Shown piece after piece: positions 49,336 to 61,800 of a DNA stretch of 64,000 nt. Source of the DNA: Apostichopus japonicus (taxonomy: Eukaryota > Echinodermata > Holothuroidea > Aspidochirotida > Stichopodidae); NCBI RefSeq assembly GCF_037975245.1, contig NC_092566.1:16471001-16535000 (forward strand), read 5' to 3'. The position numbers and the translations under genes were made by a program. Under the pieces are notes generated by a model. That model saw only the letters and a program-made list of their open reading frames with translations, did not search any database and was not told the DNA's origin. Position 1 is the stretch's first letter. The number at the start of each line of letters is the position of its first letter.

Positions 49336-49496
49336 GTCACCTGACTAATAGTAGGCTATTTACCGGGAAATACCTATTGGCCTATTTGTTGTATCAAATT
49401 GTAAGACCTTCCTTACTATATTCTTTTCACACTGCTTTTCATTTACAGCTTTCACGAATAGTAGACAGGACTAACATTTTAGTAGACGGACATAAG

Positions 49497-50226
49497 ATGG
49501 CTCCCAAAGACCAGTGTGGACTTAGTCAGTTCTTTTTCAGTGGCGTTGATCCAAACAGGTTCGCATATCCACAGGTAGGATCAGCAGATTTTATATTCCT
49601 CAGTTAAGGGACGGTGTAAATCACATGCCAATTGCTATGATACAAACAAATCGTAAACACGTACTTTATGTAAGGTTAAGCTAAGAATAAGCTGCAAATG
49701 TTTGATGCGTTTACGTAGTTTGGCATCTGTTTTAAATTCTTTCTTTCTAAATATAGTCAACCACATCTACCTAAGCAATTTTAATCAACTAACATATATC
49801 AAAATATTTGGTCAGCAAATTGGTTAAATAAATTATAATTTCCCATTTTTCTCACAGACTCGATGGCCTTTTCTTCCCGGTACTTTCATACTTTATCGAA
49901 TCCTTTTAGCAGGATACCAGGTAGCTGTATTTACGTTGGTTCTTCTCTTCTGGGGAGTACCGCCATATTACTCGCCTGTCGACGACAAAGCAAAATGGTT
50001 CATCTATAGTTCAAACTGGGCTTATCTTGTTACCGTATTATACACTCTTTGGACGGCTTTGACTACGGTTTACTGGCATATGCGTGGAGAAAATCGAAGT
50101 AAGACTATAATTACAGCACTTTGACTATTTCCAGTAATAAAATGTCATTACAATGTACTTCCCATACGCTTCCTCCAGTTATTACAACATTGTTTGGCAA
50201 CCATCATGGTCCTTGCAGTATGAATG

Positions 50227-50264
<38 letters not shown>

Positions 50265-51187
50265 CGAAATGTTGTAATTAGTTGGAATCATATGCAATTA
50301 AGTAGGCTAGGGTAAAAAGAACATTTGTTGTGGTCATTAAGTTGTATGTTATCTTATGAAATACAAGCAATTTGCCCTTTTTGAGTGAGACGAATAACTC
50401 CACACTCTTTGTACAGGTAATACCGGTATCAAGTGTCTTTGCAGGACGAAGGTCACGAAATTGCAAACATTATAACCATAGCTTAAGTGTCTTTGCTATA
50501 AATGCATGGTGAATGAAATAAATAAACTTTTGAGATTGCGAAGTTGTTTATACTGTACCGCAGTGGTTATGTCTCTGTAATGTTTACCTCCCAACAGATA
50601 GTCCTGGATTCTTCTACTATGCAAAAGAAGTCACTGAGCAATATTCTGGCCAATCGATAGAACTGAGTCAGCCGATCGAAAGACGAAGCTTCACTGCTCC
50701 CATGCCTTGGTATTTTAAAGTGACGTGGTTTCTACAAGTCATTGCCTGTAGCTCCCAGTTAGCAACAACTGCATTCTTCTGGGTCCTCCGATCTGAACTG
50801 GAATATTACTCTATCAACTTCTTCACTCTGAACGTCCACGGTGTGTCTCTCGCTCTTGTCACCTTTGATTTCCTCGTTTCGGCGAATCCCTGTCGAATTC
50901 TGCATTCGATATATATCGGGTTGTTCGGATTAATGTATTACCTGTTCACGTACATGTATCACTCTTTAGGTGGATTTAACCCCAGCGGTGGGACTTACAT
51001 TTATGAAGACCTCTTGGACTGGGAGATTAATCCTATGTTCACCGCCCTCATAGGTATAATTGTAGTCATTGTCGGATGTCCTCCTTTACACATCATCTTC
51101 TTCCTCCTTTATCTCATCAAGGTGGCTTTTGCAAAATGCTGCGTCTGCTGCTCATTTCGTATTCCGGGAGAAGGAACGATGTCTTAA
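49497..51187 (+). CDS. Rolling stone-like multi-pass membrane protein
   Basis: Exons 49497-49574, 49858-50098 and 50598-51187 (phases 0, 1) give a 302-residue protein with stop TAA. The start MAPKDQCGLSQFFFSGVDPN is the first in-frame Met after the acceptor at 49446. Six hydrophobic segments are visible, including FILYRILLAGYQVAVFTLVL, WAYLVTVLYTLWTALTTVYW and IIVVIVGCPPLHIIFFLLYL. The NVHGVSLALVTFDFLVSANP and later IYEDLLDWEINP blocks fit the rolling stone family, first known from Drosophila myoblast fusion; most members have unknown biochemistry. Length is normal for the family. An AATAAA lies at 52211, a far but plausible poly(A) signal. It is tail-to-tail with the cadherin gene. Confidence 0.78.
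50228..50262. repeat. (TA)n microsatellite
   Basis: Short TA run in the second intron of the rolling stone-like gene. Confidence 0.95.
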
Positions 51188-54100
51188 AACTGCATATTCT
51201 GCATTTGGTTGTTAATTTTTGTGTCACGCTGGGGTGAGAGGAGGGGGTGATAGGAGGGGACATGTGCGCCTCTTATAATTCTTTTAAAATTTCTCTCTGA
51301 ACTGCAAGTATTTTTTTCCTGTTCAAAACAAGGTATATTGGATACATGAGCAAACTCTACGCGAGAGAGCATTTTTTTTACGTTTTACCAATGGTTTCTT
51401 TCTTACCACTATTTCGGTAGTGACTTCGGTATCTACCAACACTTGTCTCCTAGACATCATAAAATATCAAAGTAATTAATTACCGTAGTAATTAAACCAT
51501 CAACCATGTCCGGAGAAATTTGTGTCCCACAACTTTTAAGGTGATGTGTTGTGTCATTTGTATACTTCACACTTATTTTCCTCTTCCCTGGTATGATTTC
51601 GTCGGATAATTTTCGGGACTTATCTTTACATTCATCTGAAACTTTCTAAACGGTTGTATACGTTACCACAATCTTGTTACAAACTATACGCAAAGTGCAG
51701 CTGTAATCCAATATTTCTCAACAATAACACTTTCGTATTTTAATTAACATTTCCCTCATACTTAGTTCGAATTTGGAAAAGCATAACTATGTGTAATGTC
51801 GAGTACCATATCGTAGTTTCTTGTTTTTTTTTTTTTAGGCTGAGAGATAGTAACATTATAACTTCGTATACGCCCATATCAAACGAGGGATTAATAACAA
51901 TATGTGTTACAAATCCATGTGTTATCACATACTTATAAATGGAATATCATACTGCATTTTACACTAACTTATCAGAGAAACTATTCACTATATAATTACA
52001 CTGTCAATTCGATGGATGGCGCTATGTCATTTTTATACCATATACTGTAGCTTTTAATCTGTATAATAGTTTGTCAAGCCTACTTTTAATGCATGTTCCC
52101 GCTATCTGACCGACGGTAACTGCCTGTCATTTTTATCTCAATATTTTAGTATACTTCGCACAATTCATCATGTATTCTTTCATTTGTCGTATTCAACGAC
52201 TTCACACCATAATAAACAACTGTACAAGCATTTAATCAAGCCCGTGAGTCGTGCTTCATTAATGTCGTCTGCCAACACACCAGGCTTCTAACTCACCCAT
52301 GTGTTTTATGTTATCCTGGATGAACAATTTAAAATGCCAATCATACGAGTTCTTAAACTGTTTATAACTTTGTTGCACTATTCTTACTACCGTCCGATTA
52401 AACAGGAAATTCTATTTACAAATTTCAAAACACAATACCGGTCTGTTTGTCCCACGCCACTACCCCCCCCCCCCCGCCCCCCTCAAAAAAAAAATGTCTC
52501 AAATTAATAATTGAATTATGCTGTGGAAAACAGTCAAGTTCAAGCACTTAATAATATTTACAAAATCGTTCTTCGTGGGAAGCAGGGTGGTGGAAGTAAT
52601 CCTCACATTTAAGAATTACTGCCAATGAAGTAGCTACTTCATTCACAACCAATCAATCAACCAACCAACCAACGAACCAATCACAACTTATGGTAAGAAC
52701 TCTCCAGGTAAGCTCCGCCTACACGTGTGCTCTCCAGAGTGAGAGAGAGAGATAGTTAAAAACATCTGGCGTTTAACATCTTATTGTTCTGGAAGAGTTA
52801 AGCTTAGACAGGTTTAAAACTTGTTCTTTGTAATGGAGCGTGAGAAACTTGGCAGGAAGCATCTCCCAAGGATGCCTCCAACTATGGAAAATATCTGAAC
52901 GGAGTAAATTAAACATATTCTATACAATTACGGCACTACAATCAAAAACTGGTCTCGTTTATCGTTAAAAACTGAAATTATTATATTACCTTGGAAATAA
53001 GGCAAGTTCAGCATGCGCAGTTGTTACTTGGGTGGTGGTAAAGTTATCAAAGGACAGTGTTTTGTCATATTCAAATGTTGTTCTTAATAAAACAATACAT
53101 AGGATACATGAACAAAAGGATATAGGATGTTAGGAAAACTGTTGAACACATCTTTAGTCAAAAATGAATTTTCCTCTGGAATATCCCTTAAGCCAGAAGA
53201 ACACTCCAGACGGAATTGGAATTTTAAATTAAAAACAACCCTGAAACAATAGTTTGTTTCACGTTTCATTTATTTAATAAAAAAACTGCAAAGTGTTATT
53301 ACAAAAATACCACTAGTTAATTCTTTTTTTTTTTTCCAATAAAATTTGATACAAGCATATGCAATGGGTATAAGTAATTCTAGCCCAAACAAATCTGCTT
53401 TCTTATTTGTAATTATAATTAAAAAACTTTAGCAGTTTTGGCATTTAAGCTATTTATATGCTATATTTTAATTTATTATTATCATTAAAAGTAGCTATAA
53501 CTAAATAAAAAACTTGTGAAATTGTTTTATTCTATCCCAAATCATATGATTTATTTCTGAAGTAGCAATAGGGTTTAACATATATACCTCGCGTTTTCTG
53601 GAAGAAACAGAAAAAGGAAAAATTGGGTCGCACCTGAGAATAAATTGATGCAAAGCCTAGGAAAAATTTAAAACATTTTTGTAATTTTTGTTGTTGTTGT
53701 TAACATTACAATGAGTCAAATATGCCTATTCTGTATGATATAATGAAAATACACTTAAACAAAAGTTCAGTTATTCCTATACATTTTTTTATTGGTTTAT
53801 TAATGTGCCAAATAGGTTAGTACTTTCTCGTTACCTGATTTGAATGACAAACTTTTCTCTCTTTTCGAAACACTTGTAGCAATACAACAGGTTTGGGTGT
53901 TGCTCATACTGAGAGCAAACAAATACATCAAGCTATTGACAACTTCTAATATCAACGTAGAGACTTAAAAAAAGAGGAATTGCCAAGTTACAGTTAAACT
54001 TGTAGGTGAAATGTTTCATATGAATATTGACCTTTGACCTTCTTTGCTGATGTGAATATGGAATCTCATCATTTGCCTTCTTTTTCGTTCTCGTTTTTTA

Positions 54101-54622
54101 TACAACACTCCTGACTTATATTTCCTTCTATCAATAATTGGAAATAGCTGCTTCTCCAGATTTTTTGGTCAATTCTATACCTCTATGGATTTCTTGCCTT
54201 AGTATAAATATGATTCTTTCTAAATTCTTTCCTTTTCCATCTCTGGTATGAAGTATATGCGAAGATTCTTTCTGATGGTTATGGTATGATACATTTGTAG
54301 AGAAAAAATAAAACCAGAGTAATTAATGTACATTCAGCCTCAACTGATATGAAAATGACATTTTATTGTCATGGTACAACATCTTTCCCATCCTCTTTAC
54401 AGAAGTCATTAGGTAGCAACTTTAGAAGCAACTTTGCTAGGCAATAAAACGTTGACACTGTCTGCTGTTCCTGACAGAGTAAAAAACAGGCAGTTCAAAA
54501 GTGATCAAAGGCAAACTGTTAACACTGACTTAAATTCCTCACATTCTTAGACATTTTATTCTTCCAACTTTGAAGTCAAAAATGTATCTACAACAAGTCA
54601 TATTCTGATGAGAGTTACAATT
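51188..54622. other. Intergenic region between convergent genes
   Basis: AT-rich. Holds the 3' UTR of the rolling stone-like gene, a C-run near 52465-52482, a short CAAC/CAAT-type repeat near 52645-52685, and on the right the 3' UTR of the minus-strand cadherin (minus AATAAA at 54555-54560, about 63 nt past the stop). No gene recognised. Confidence 0.5.
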
Positions 54623-55846
54623 CTAGAAGCCATGGTCACTCTCATAAAAGCGACCCTCTGGAACATAGGCCATCTGTCTGGTCCTTTTCTTAACCGTCCT
54701 TCTTTCCTCGATTATGTCTTCATTGCCTTCGTCGATATTGTCAAAGTCGGTTAGACTACTCCAGCCAGACCCTCGAGCTGTGCTCATGGTTCCCACGTTA
54801 TAGCGTCTCAGATCATCGTCCGAGTGGGTGGACAGAGTACGGGATGTCAGCGAGTGACCGTCGCCCTCTCTGAACCGGGAAGAGTATGTGCCACTCCTGA
54901 CGGATCCTCGACCCTCGACCGGGAATGGTTCCTCTCCGTTGATGATGAAGAGCTCGTCCACGACTTCTCTCTGCTTTGGTTTCGGCTCGTCCATGTAGAC
55001 TTTGTGGGAGGAGCTTTGGGTGACATGGCGCTCTTCGGAGACCATCATACCGTCGTCCTCTTGGAATTCTCTCTTCGTGCGCTCCTCATGGAAGTTGGAC
55101 TGATTGCCAAAGTCAGACATGGGATCTAGGTATTGCTTACTCCCTCCATACGTGTCCACGTGATTGAACCCCGTGGACGACATCCTGTCGTGGTCGTAAC
55201 CCACGTCGACCACGGCCTCCACCTCTCCTCCGTAATGAGATGACCCCTGCCTCGAAGAGGCGTGGCTTCTGTTGTAATCCTGTTCATCGTCGTATCCAAC
55301 GTTCACACTTACACTTCGGTTCATGTTGTCGAACCTGGCGGTGCTCCTCGAGAACTGCGCTTTGGATTCCTCTGAAGTACGGTTATCCAGCATCGCTCGA
55401 ATCTCGGCCGCGGTCTGCTTTCTCAGCGCCTCCCTGTCGATTTCGTTGGTGACCATTCGGCTGTACTCCCTGGCCGGTTGCTGCGTCTTGTGACTCAGTG
55501 TATTTGCATTACGCTGGCTCTGAGAATAGGCGCTCGTCTCTATGAACGATGTCTCTTGTGTTCTGGGGAAGGTGCCACCAAACATACCGTCTGATTCTCC
55601 GGTGACGACGGAAACCGAACCGTCCCTGTTAATGGTCCCAACTCTCTTGACGTTTGTTCGTTCCTCCGAGAAGTAATTGTCGTGAAATCCTCCCTCGCCG
55701 ATGAGCCCGTTCTCATTCAGACTGCTGCCATCCCCATAGGCGAAGTTGTCCCGTCTGGAATTCTTGCCAACCAGGGAAGTCATAATGAGAGCATCGTGGG
55801 CCTGGTCTACGTACATATCCTCACCATCAAAGTTAACAATACCCTC
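54623..55846 (-). CDS. Cytoplasmic-tail exon of the cadherin
   Basis: 407 codons plus stop, GC-richer than its surroundings. Acceptor CTATACAG, phase 0. The product is polar, with many Ser, Gly, Asp and Arg residues and no recognisable domain: GEDMYVDQAHDALIMTSLVG near the start; YSRMVTNEIDREALRKQTAA, a charged helix of about 30 residues, in the middle; ERRTVKKRTRQMAYVPEG near the C-terminus, which is SDHGF. Repeated acidic-Gly-Tyr pieces (NVGYDDEQDY, DVGYDHDRM) occur. Probably a scaffold for actin linkers, by analogy with other cadherins. Confidence 0.8.
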   Translation of the reverse strand, partial: EGIVNFDGEDMYVDQAHDALIMTSLVGKNSRRDNFAYGDGSSLNENGLIGEGGFHDNYFSEERTNVKRVGTINRDGSVSVVTGESDGMFGGTFPRTQETSFIETSAYSQSQRNANTLSHKTQQPAREYSRMVTNEIDREALRKQTAAEIRAMLDNRTSEESKAQFSRSTARFDNMNRSVSVNVGYDDEQDYNRSHASSRQGSSHYGGEVEAVVDVGYDHDRMSSTGFNHVDTYGGSKQYLDPMSDFGNQSNFHEERTKREFQEDDGMMVSEERHVTQSSSHKVYMDEPKPKQREVVDELFIINGEEPFPVEGRGSVRSGTYSSRFREGDGHSLTSRTLSTHSDDDLRRYNVGTMSTARGSGWSSLTDFDNIDEGNEDIIEERRTVKKRTRQMAYVPEGRFYESDHGF

Positions 55847-58800
55847 CTGTATAGAGGAAAGTTCAAAATGATAAAAAATGTAAACAAAATTCAAAGAAAA
55901 AGGAAATTATGACAGAATAACAATAATTATAATCATAAGAAAAAAGGAAGTAACATTATTCTGCTAAATATCCATGAGGCTGATAATTCCAGCAAAAACA
56001 TTCTAAATAACCATGTGGAACAAAAGTAACGTTGGATACACAAAGTTTGTTGAAATTCAGCCTGGAATTTTTAACTATTAAACCTGCAACCTCAACTTTA
56101 CCATTCTGTAATTTTGCATGACAGTTTGGTATTGGGCAGTGGAGTATTTCTGGTATTAGGAAAGAAGCTATATTACTTTTTATCCACCTGATCTACCTTT
56201 TCTTACTTCTGAATTTGTTTTGGACTATTGCGTTTTGGGCTTATTTTTTTTATTTTTCTATTATTTTTTATTTTTTTAGTATCGTTTAATACAGGTGTTT
56301 TTTATATTGTTGATTTTGGCTTTTACATTTATTGCCTTATTGGTTCTATATATTTAATATTTTGGTTTTTGTTACTATTTGTTTCTAGGTTTTACATTTG
56401 TAAAGCGCTTTGAGCAGCTTTGATGATTATGCGCTATATTATTATTACTTTTTATTATTATTATTATCTGGATATAAAATCCAACTCTTTGGTTGACTGT
56501 TAGATAGCGGTTCGTTTTCCTTTCAATGCAACCATCTTGACCTGCATGGCACTCTACTGATAGTTACGTCTTGTTTGTTTAGAAGATATAATTATCCACA
56601 GACTCTAAATAACATTTGTGTGTACTTTGGTGCCACTCCAGACAAAACCTGTTATCACCACAATTAATTATTCCTTAATCTATCTATCAAGGGTTATAAA
56701 TATGTTTTCTTACAACCCTCAGAAAACACTTCAACAAACCTCAGGTGAGAGAAATATCCAGAAATTATTTGAGAAATTCAAATTATGATATGGTAAACTT
56801 TGGAGTGGTGGAGGGATGGTGGTAGGGATTCAAATGGAGAACTTGAAACAAACCACAGTGCTTCTAGAATACACATGTCACCTAGCAAGTTCATTTCCTT
56901 TTCCTGAAATGGAGAACAGGATAATTGCAGAAAACTTGATTAAAATTTTTTTAAAAGTCAGAGAGAGAAAAGAAAAGAAATAGTACAATATCATACCTGG
57001 TATTCATATTCCTTTTTGAAATCTGTGTCATCGAAACCTTGATTGTGTCGCCTGGGAGAAAGAACAAGATTATTCACAAAATAATTATTCTGCAACTTTG
57101 AAAGTGTTATATATCCAAGCAGTCATTCAGAAAGAGCTACCACCAATGTCCACTTAATAATGTTTGCAAATAATTCTTTCTGAATAGAAACCCAAAAGTT
57201 ACAGTGTCAAACAATATAAATGCCACCAGCCAACTGTCATCATTACATATTTAATTTGGTTCAATTCCTTTCAAATTTTTATCATAAATTAAATATGACA
57301 CAAACCCAACCATCATCTTTAGCTTAATATATTACAGAGGTCATTGCGAAGAACAACTTTCCAGAACAGATATTTAACAAAAAAACTTGCTCCGTTTTGG
57401 GGATATGCAAGTTTAAAAAGTCCTGTCTGAGAGCTGTTATCATTGTAAATATGTGATGTCATAGTGCCACTAGGATCTGAAAACCTTTTCACGTTTTCAT
57501 ATTCAGGGGAGAGCCTGGGGTAAAAAAAAAAATAACGGGACTTTGCAAAATTTGCGGTATAGGCGCCAGTTTGCTTATGCTACAGTGTGTTAGGATAATA
57601 GTTTTTGTCCCCTAGGTAGAAATCACAGATATTCCGCGAATTCGCGGAAAAAGCTCATGCCTGAATATTAGAAATGTTGAATGCCACAGTGTTGATTCTG
57701 AAGCCAGCATTAGGCCATAATACAAAGTTCAATATTTTAGAAATCAGAATTTACAAAATGCTGTCTCCTTTTTAACTCTGCATGATTTAAATCATCCTCA
57801 ACGTCTGATATCAAACTTCTCAAGCAACAGGACAGGGATTTGCACTTGCTCAAACTTCTCCAATTGCAATAATAAACTTATTAAACAATATTAAACTCCA
57901 ATTGCAATTATCTAACTTGATTGCTCTGTGACGAAATGTGGAAATTTAAATATATTCACATAAAACAAACATAAAATAACTTTCTAAATGTTTCCCCCAA
58001 AAGCTTTCAGGTATTAAGCTAGTGTTCACCTGGCATTCAGTAACAAGATGGACTACTTATCTCACATATCAAGTTAATTGTAAGGTATCTTTCCCTTACC
58101 AAGATGAACATATGAAAACTTTAAGAAATTGATGCCTTTAGGCATCATAGATGATATGTCATAGACCATTTGAAATAGAATGCTAGCAGTTCTTGGTTGT
58201 ATATTTCTATAACACTTTTTTGTAAATTTTGAGAAATGACTATTCATTGATTGAAGTGGCTGGACTATAAAGTCTAACACAGAGCCAATTAGTAACAGTT
58301 CCTCAGACACAACATAAAACTACATGGGAAAACGTAATATTTTTATGACTCACATACAATGTAGTACAAGTTTGTCAAGCAGTGTTGAATGTCATTCAAG
58401 GTCTCTCTGACATTGTTTTAATATGAAGTTGGTTAATATGACGAATTTGGTTTTTTGTTGAATGATTAGAATATATTATATTTTAATACATCCTGTTATT
58501 TATATGTAGTACAGGTGTCTTGAAGGTGGCGACATAACCAAAAAATTTTTGGGAAAGGAACTACCTACGAGTTGAATCAATGTTTGCCTTTCATAGAATC
58601 TTCTATTATAGACAAGCACACAAAACATAACGTACCCATCGTAACTGTCTTTCTCTGTGATGACCAGCTGTTGTCCCCTGGCAGCACCAGCAGCCCCCGC
58701 AGCACCACCACCCAGGAACTTGTTATACCTGGGGAATGAAGAACATTCAATGAATAAAGTAGTACATGACATTTTGATATCTTTAATTAATATTCCGGTG

Positions 58801-61800
58801 CTGTGGCCAAGTGGATAAGGGCAGTAGCATTTAAAGCAATGAGGCTTAGTGATCGGGAGGTTCCGGATTTCGAAATCCGGCCGGGTCATAGTAAGGTGGG
58901 TTTTTCATCCAAGAGCAATCAACGGTTTCCCATCTGATTAGAAATTAGAAATGACTTTCTAATTTGAAAATATTCCAAATTTGAGTTTAAAATGTTGAAC
59001 TGGAAGCCACCCGGCGTGTGTAAGTTGTAATCCATAAGCCCTGGCGGGTTTCTCCCACATTTTGTGGTCGCTTATGCATCGTAAAAATAACTGCTGATTA
59101 TTTAGATTATTATTTATTTTCATAAAACCTCTTCTTTTTTCCATGTCTGATGCAAGGAGTTAGATGCATCTGCTACAGCAATGATATCCTACTGTTCACT
59201 TTCTTCATACTAGTCAGCTACTGACTAAAGAAATGGGTGGACTCATATGACAATTAGGTTATGGGGATGGGCTAAATTATCGTCCCGTAAGTATTCCAAA
59301 TGAAATTATGAGACAGTCGCTTCTGCAAGTAGCTCAAAATTTTCAAAACACTTTATGAAGACACCACAATATTATTTACCCATACATAAGAGGGATTCTT
59401 ACATTAATTGTTTTAACTTTTACTTGGTTTAGCAGATGCATGACAGTTTCTCTGTTTTTGAGAATGTATAGATAAAGTCTCATATAAATCAATAACTCAC
59501 CATCTTGGAAGGCAACAGAGCAGTATAATGAAAAGGAGGGCCCCGAGGAAGAGTAACAACGCCAAAGCCAGAAGGAGTGCACCAAGCCAACCGATACCAC
59601 CAGCCGCAGCTCCGGATGACACCGGCTGAAAATTAATACAAAACATATTAATAACTGTTTAATTAATTAATTGAAAAATAATTAAAAATTATAAAAAAAA
59701 AAATTAAAAATAATTAAAAAAAAAATTAATTAATTGAAAAATAACTTAATAACTGAAAGCAAGATCTCTTCGTCTTGCATAGACACGCAAATGATAACCT
59801 TCTCATAAAAAGCATTACTTGAAATGGCAGTGTTGTGTATTAAAGTACATGTGACAGGAATCTGTCAATAGAGAGAGAGTTCTTGTAATAAATTGACAGT
59901 TTTTAACTAGATCTTGGAATTGATTCATTTTTAAGATGAGAGAACTTACAAGGGATCTTATGGAAGCTAAAGTTGGTTATTTTTTAATAGTTGCTACAAA
60001 TTTTCTGCATCTTTTGATCAAAACTACATCCATATAGCATTTTGTATCGCAAAGATACATAACTTTTCAAATCTTGTGATAGTTTGTAAAATGCATCTGG
60101 CAACAACAGAAAGATGTTACCATAGCGATTGAGCTCCAAATGTATTTTCGTTATAATATTTCAATTACCAAACAAAGCAAAATAATATCTCTAAAGCAAT
60201 CGTTTACATTTAGATTAAGTTTTATTACGGAAAAAATTGCCAGCTCAGCTTATTAAACATTATCACAGATGTATCAGATTTTATGAAGACTATGATAGCT
60301 TTGGTGACCATTTCAGAAGAACCTCACATCACCAGATCATATTTTCTCTTACAGCTGTTAAATTAATATCGCAGGAAAGAAGCTTAGTACACTACAGTTT
60401 TACTTTATAATTCTCCTCCCCACCCCCATACCCCTCACCCACAACCCACATCCCCTCACCCACAACCCCCATTTCTACCTTCGAGGAAGCCTACAAAAGA
60501 TAAACTTTTAGGCGAATGAGTTCATGCAAGCAATTTGTGATATACAGTAAGACAGAAGAAGTCTAATATAATTGCTAATCAGAAGATATCGTATATAACA
60601 TCATAGAAGCACACTGACAGTTAGGTTTCGCTGCTTAAAGTTTATATCCACTTTTTCCACTTCAAAAATTGGGAAAACATCGACAAATGAATACACTGCA
60701 GTAGATTGGTATATCTTTAACGTTTACATCTCCTTAGCAATGGATGGGTACCTATCTAATCCAAGTTTGCAATAATTAAGTGGGAAAAAAAAGAAAAAAA
60801 GTTAAACAAAATATTTCGCTGTCGGTGTGTAACTATGACATCACACCTAATTTGCTTCAAGTTCATATCATGGTACAAAATGTGACAAAAAAATATCAAC
60901 CATCAACATCTCAAATATGTTATGATGGATGACACTGCTGGTATATTTGACCAGGATTTATAGAGTATGTACCTCTCTCACCCCAGTCAATAGTAATGTG
61001 AGGGGAGGGGTGAGGGTGGGGTGGGGAGGAGAATAATAAAGTATGCTGTAGTGTACCGATTGTCCCTTCAAAGGAGATGAGGATATGAATATTGTTTCTC
61101 AACAAGCAGACAGTATTTAATTGATAAATACTTACATATACATCAACAACACCATTGCCAATGAACAGTCTTTGAATGCTGTCTGCATTCTCATCTATGA
61201 TTCTACAAGTAGAAAAGCGAAAAAGGACTGAATATAAGGATCGATATTCAATGAATATGCATGGAGTCATCAATATACGAAGCCTGAGTAACCAATAATA
61301 ATATTACATTACTTGAACGTCATGTTCATATTGGAATCATAGGTTTGTCCATGGATAATACTGTGTTCAGTGTATAGGTGATTCCATGAGCTTTGGCTGC
61401 AGGACACAAATATACCGGTCCCATGGATGTCCGCTGAAGGTACAGTATAGAGGTGTGACCTTGGGCCTTATGGACAGTATATAGGTGTGACCTTGGGCCT
61501 TGTGGACAGTATATAGGTGTGACATTGGGCCTTACGTACAGTATAGGGATGTGATCATGGGCCTTATGTACAGTAAATAGGTGTGACCATGGACCTTATG
61601 GACAGTATATAAAGGTGTGACCATGGGCCTTATGGACAGTATATAGGTGTGACCATGGGCCTTATGGACAGTATGGGCCTTATGGACAGTATATAGGTGT
61701 GACCATGGGCCTCGTGGACAGTATATAGGTGTGACCATGGGCCTTATGTACAGTAAATAGGTGTGACCATGGACCTTATGGACAGTATATATAGGTGTGA

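Larger units (their letters stand above)
46563..49496. other. Intergenic region and 5' part of the rolling stone-like gene
   Basis: Contains the 3' flank of receptor 2 (AATAAA at 47065), then AT-rich sequence without recognised exons, a reverse SINE at about 48150-48330, and a MITE at 48989-49335. An acceptor TTTACAG ends at 49446, so 49447-49496 is probably the 5' UTR part of the first coding exon, and an upstream noncoding exon is likely somewhere in this stretch. Confidence 0.45.
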
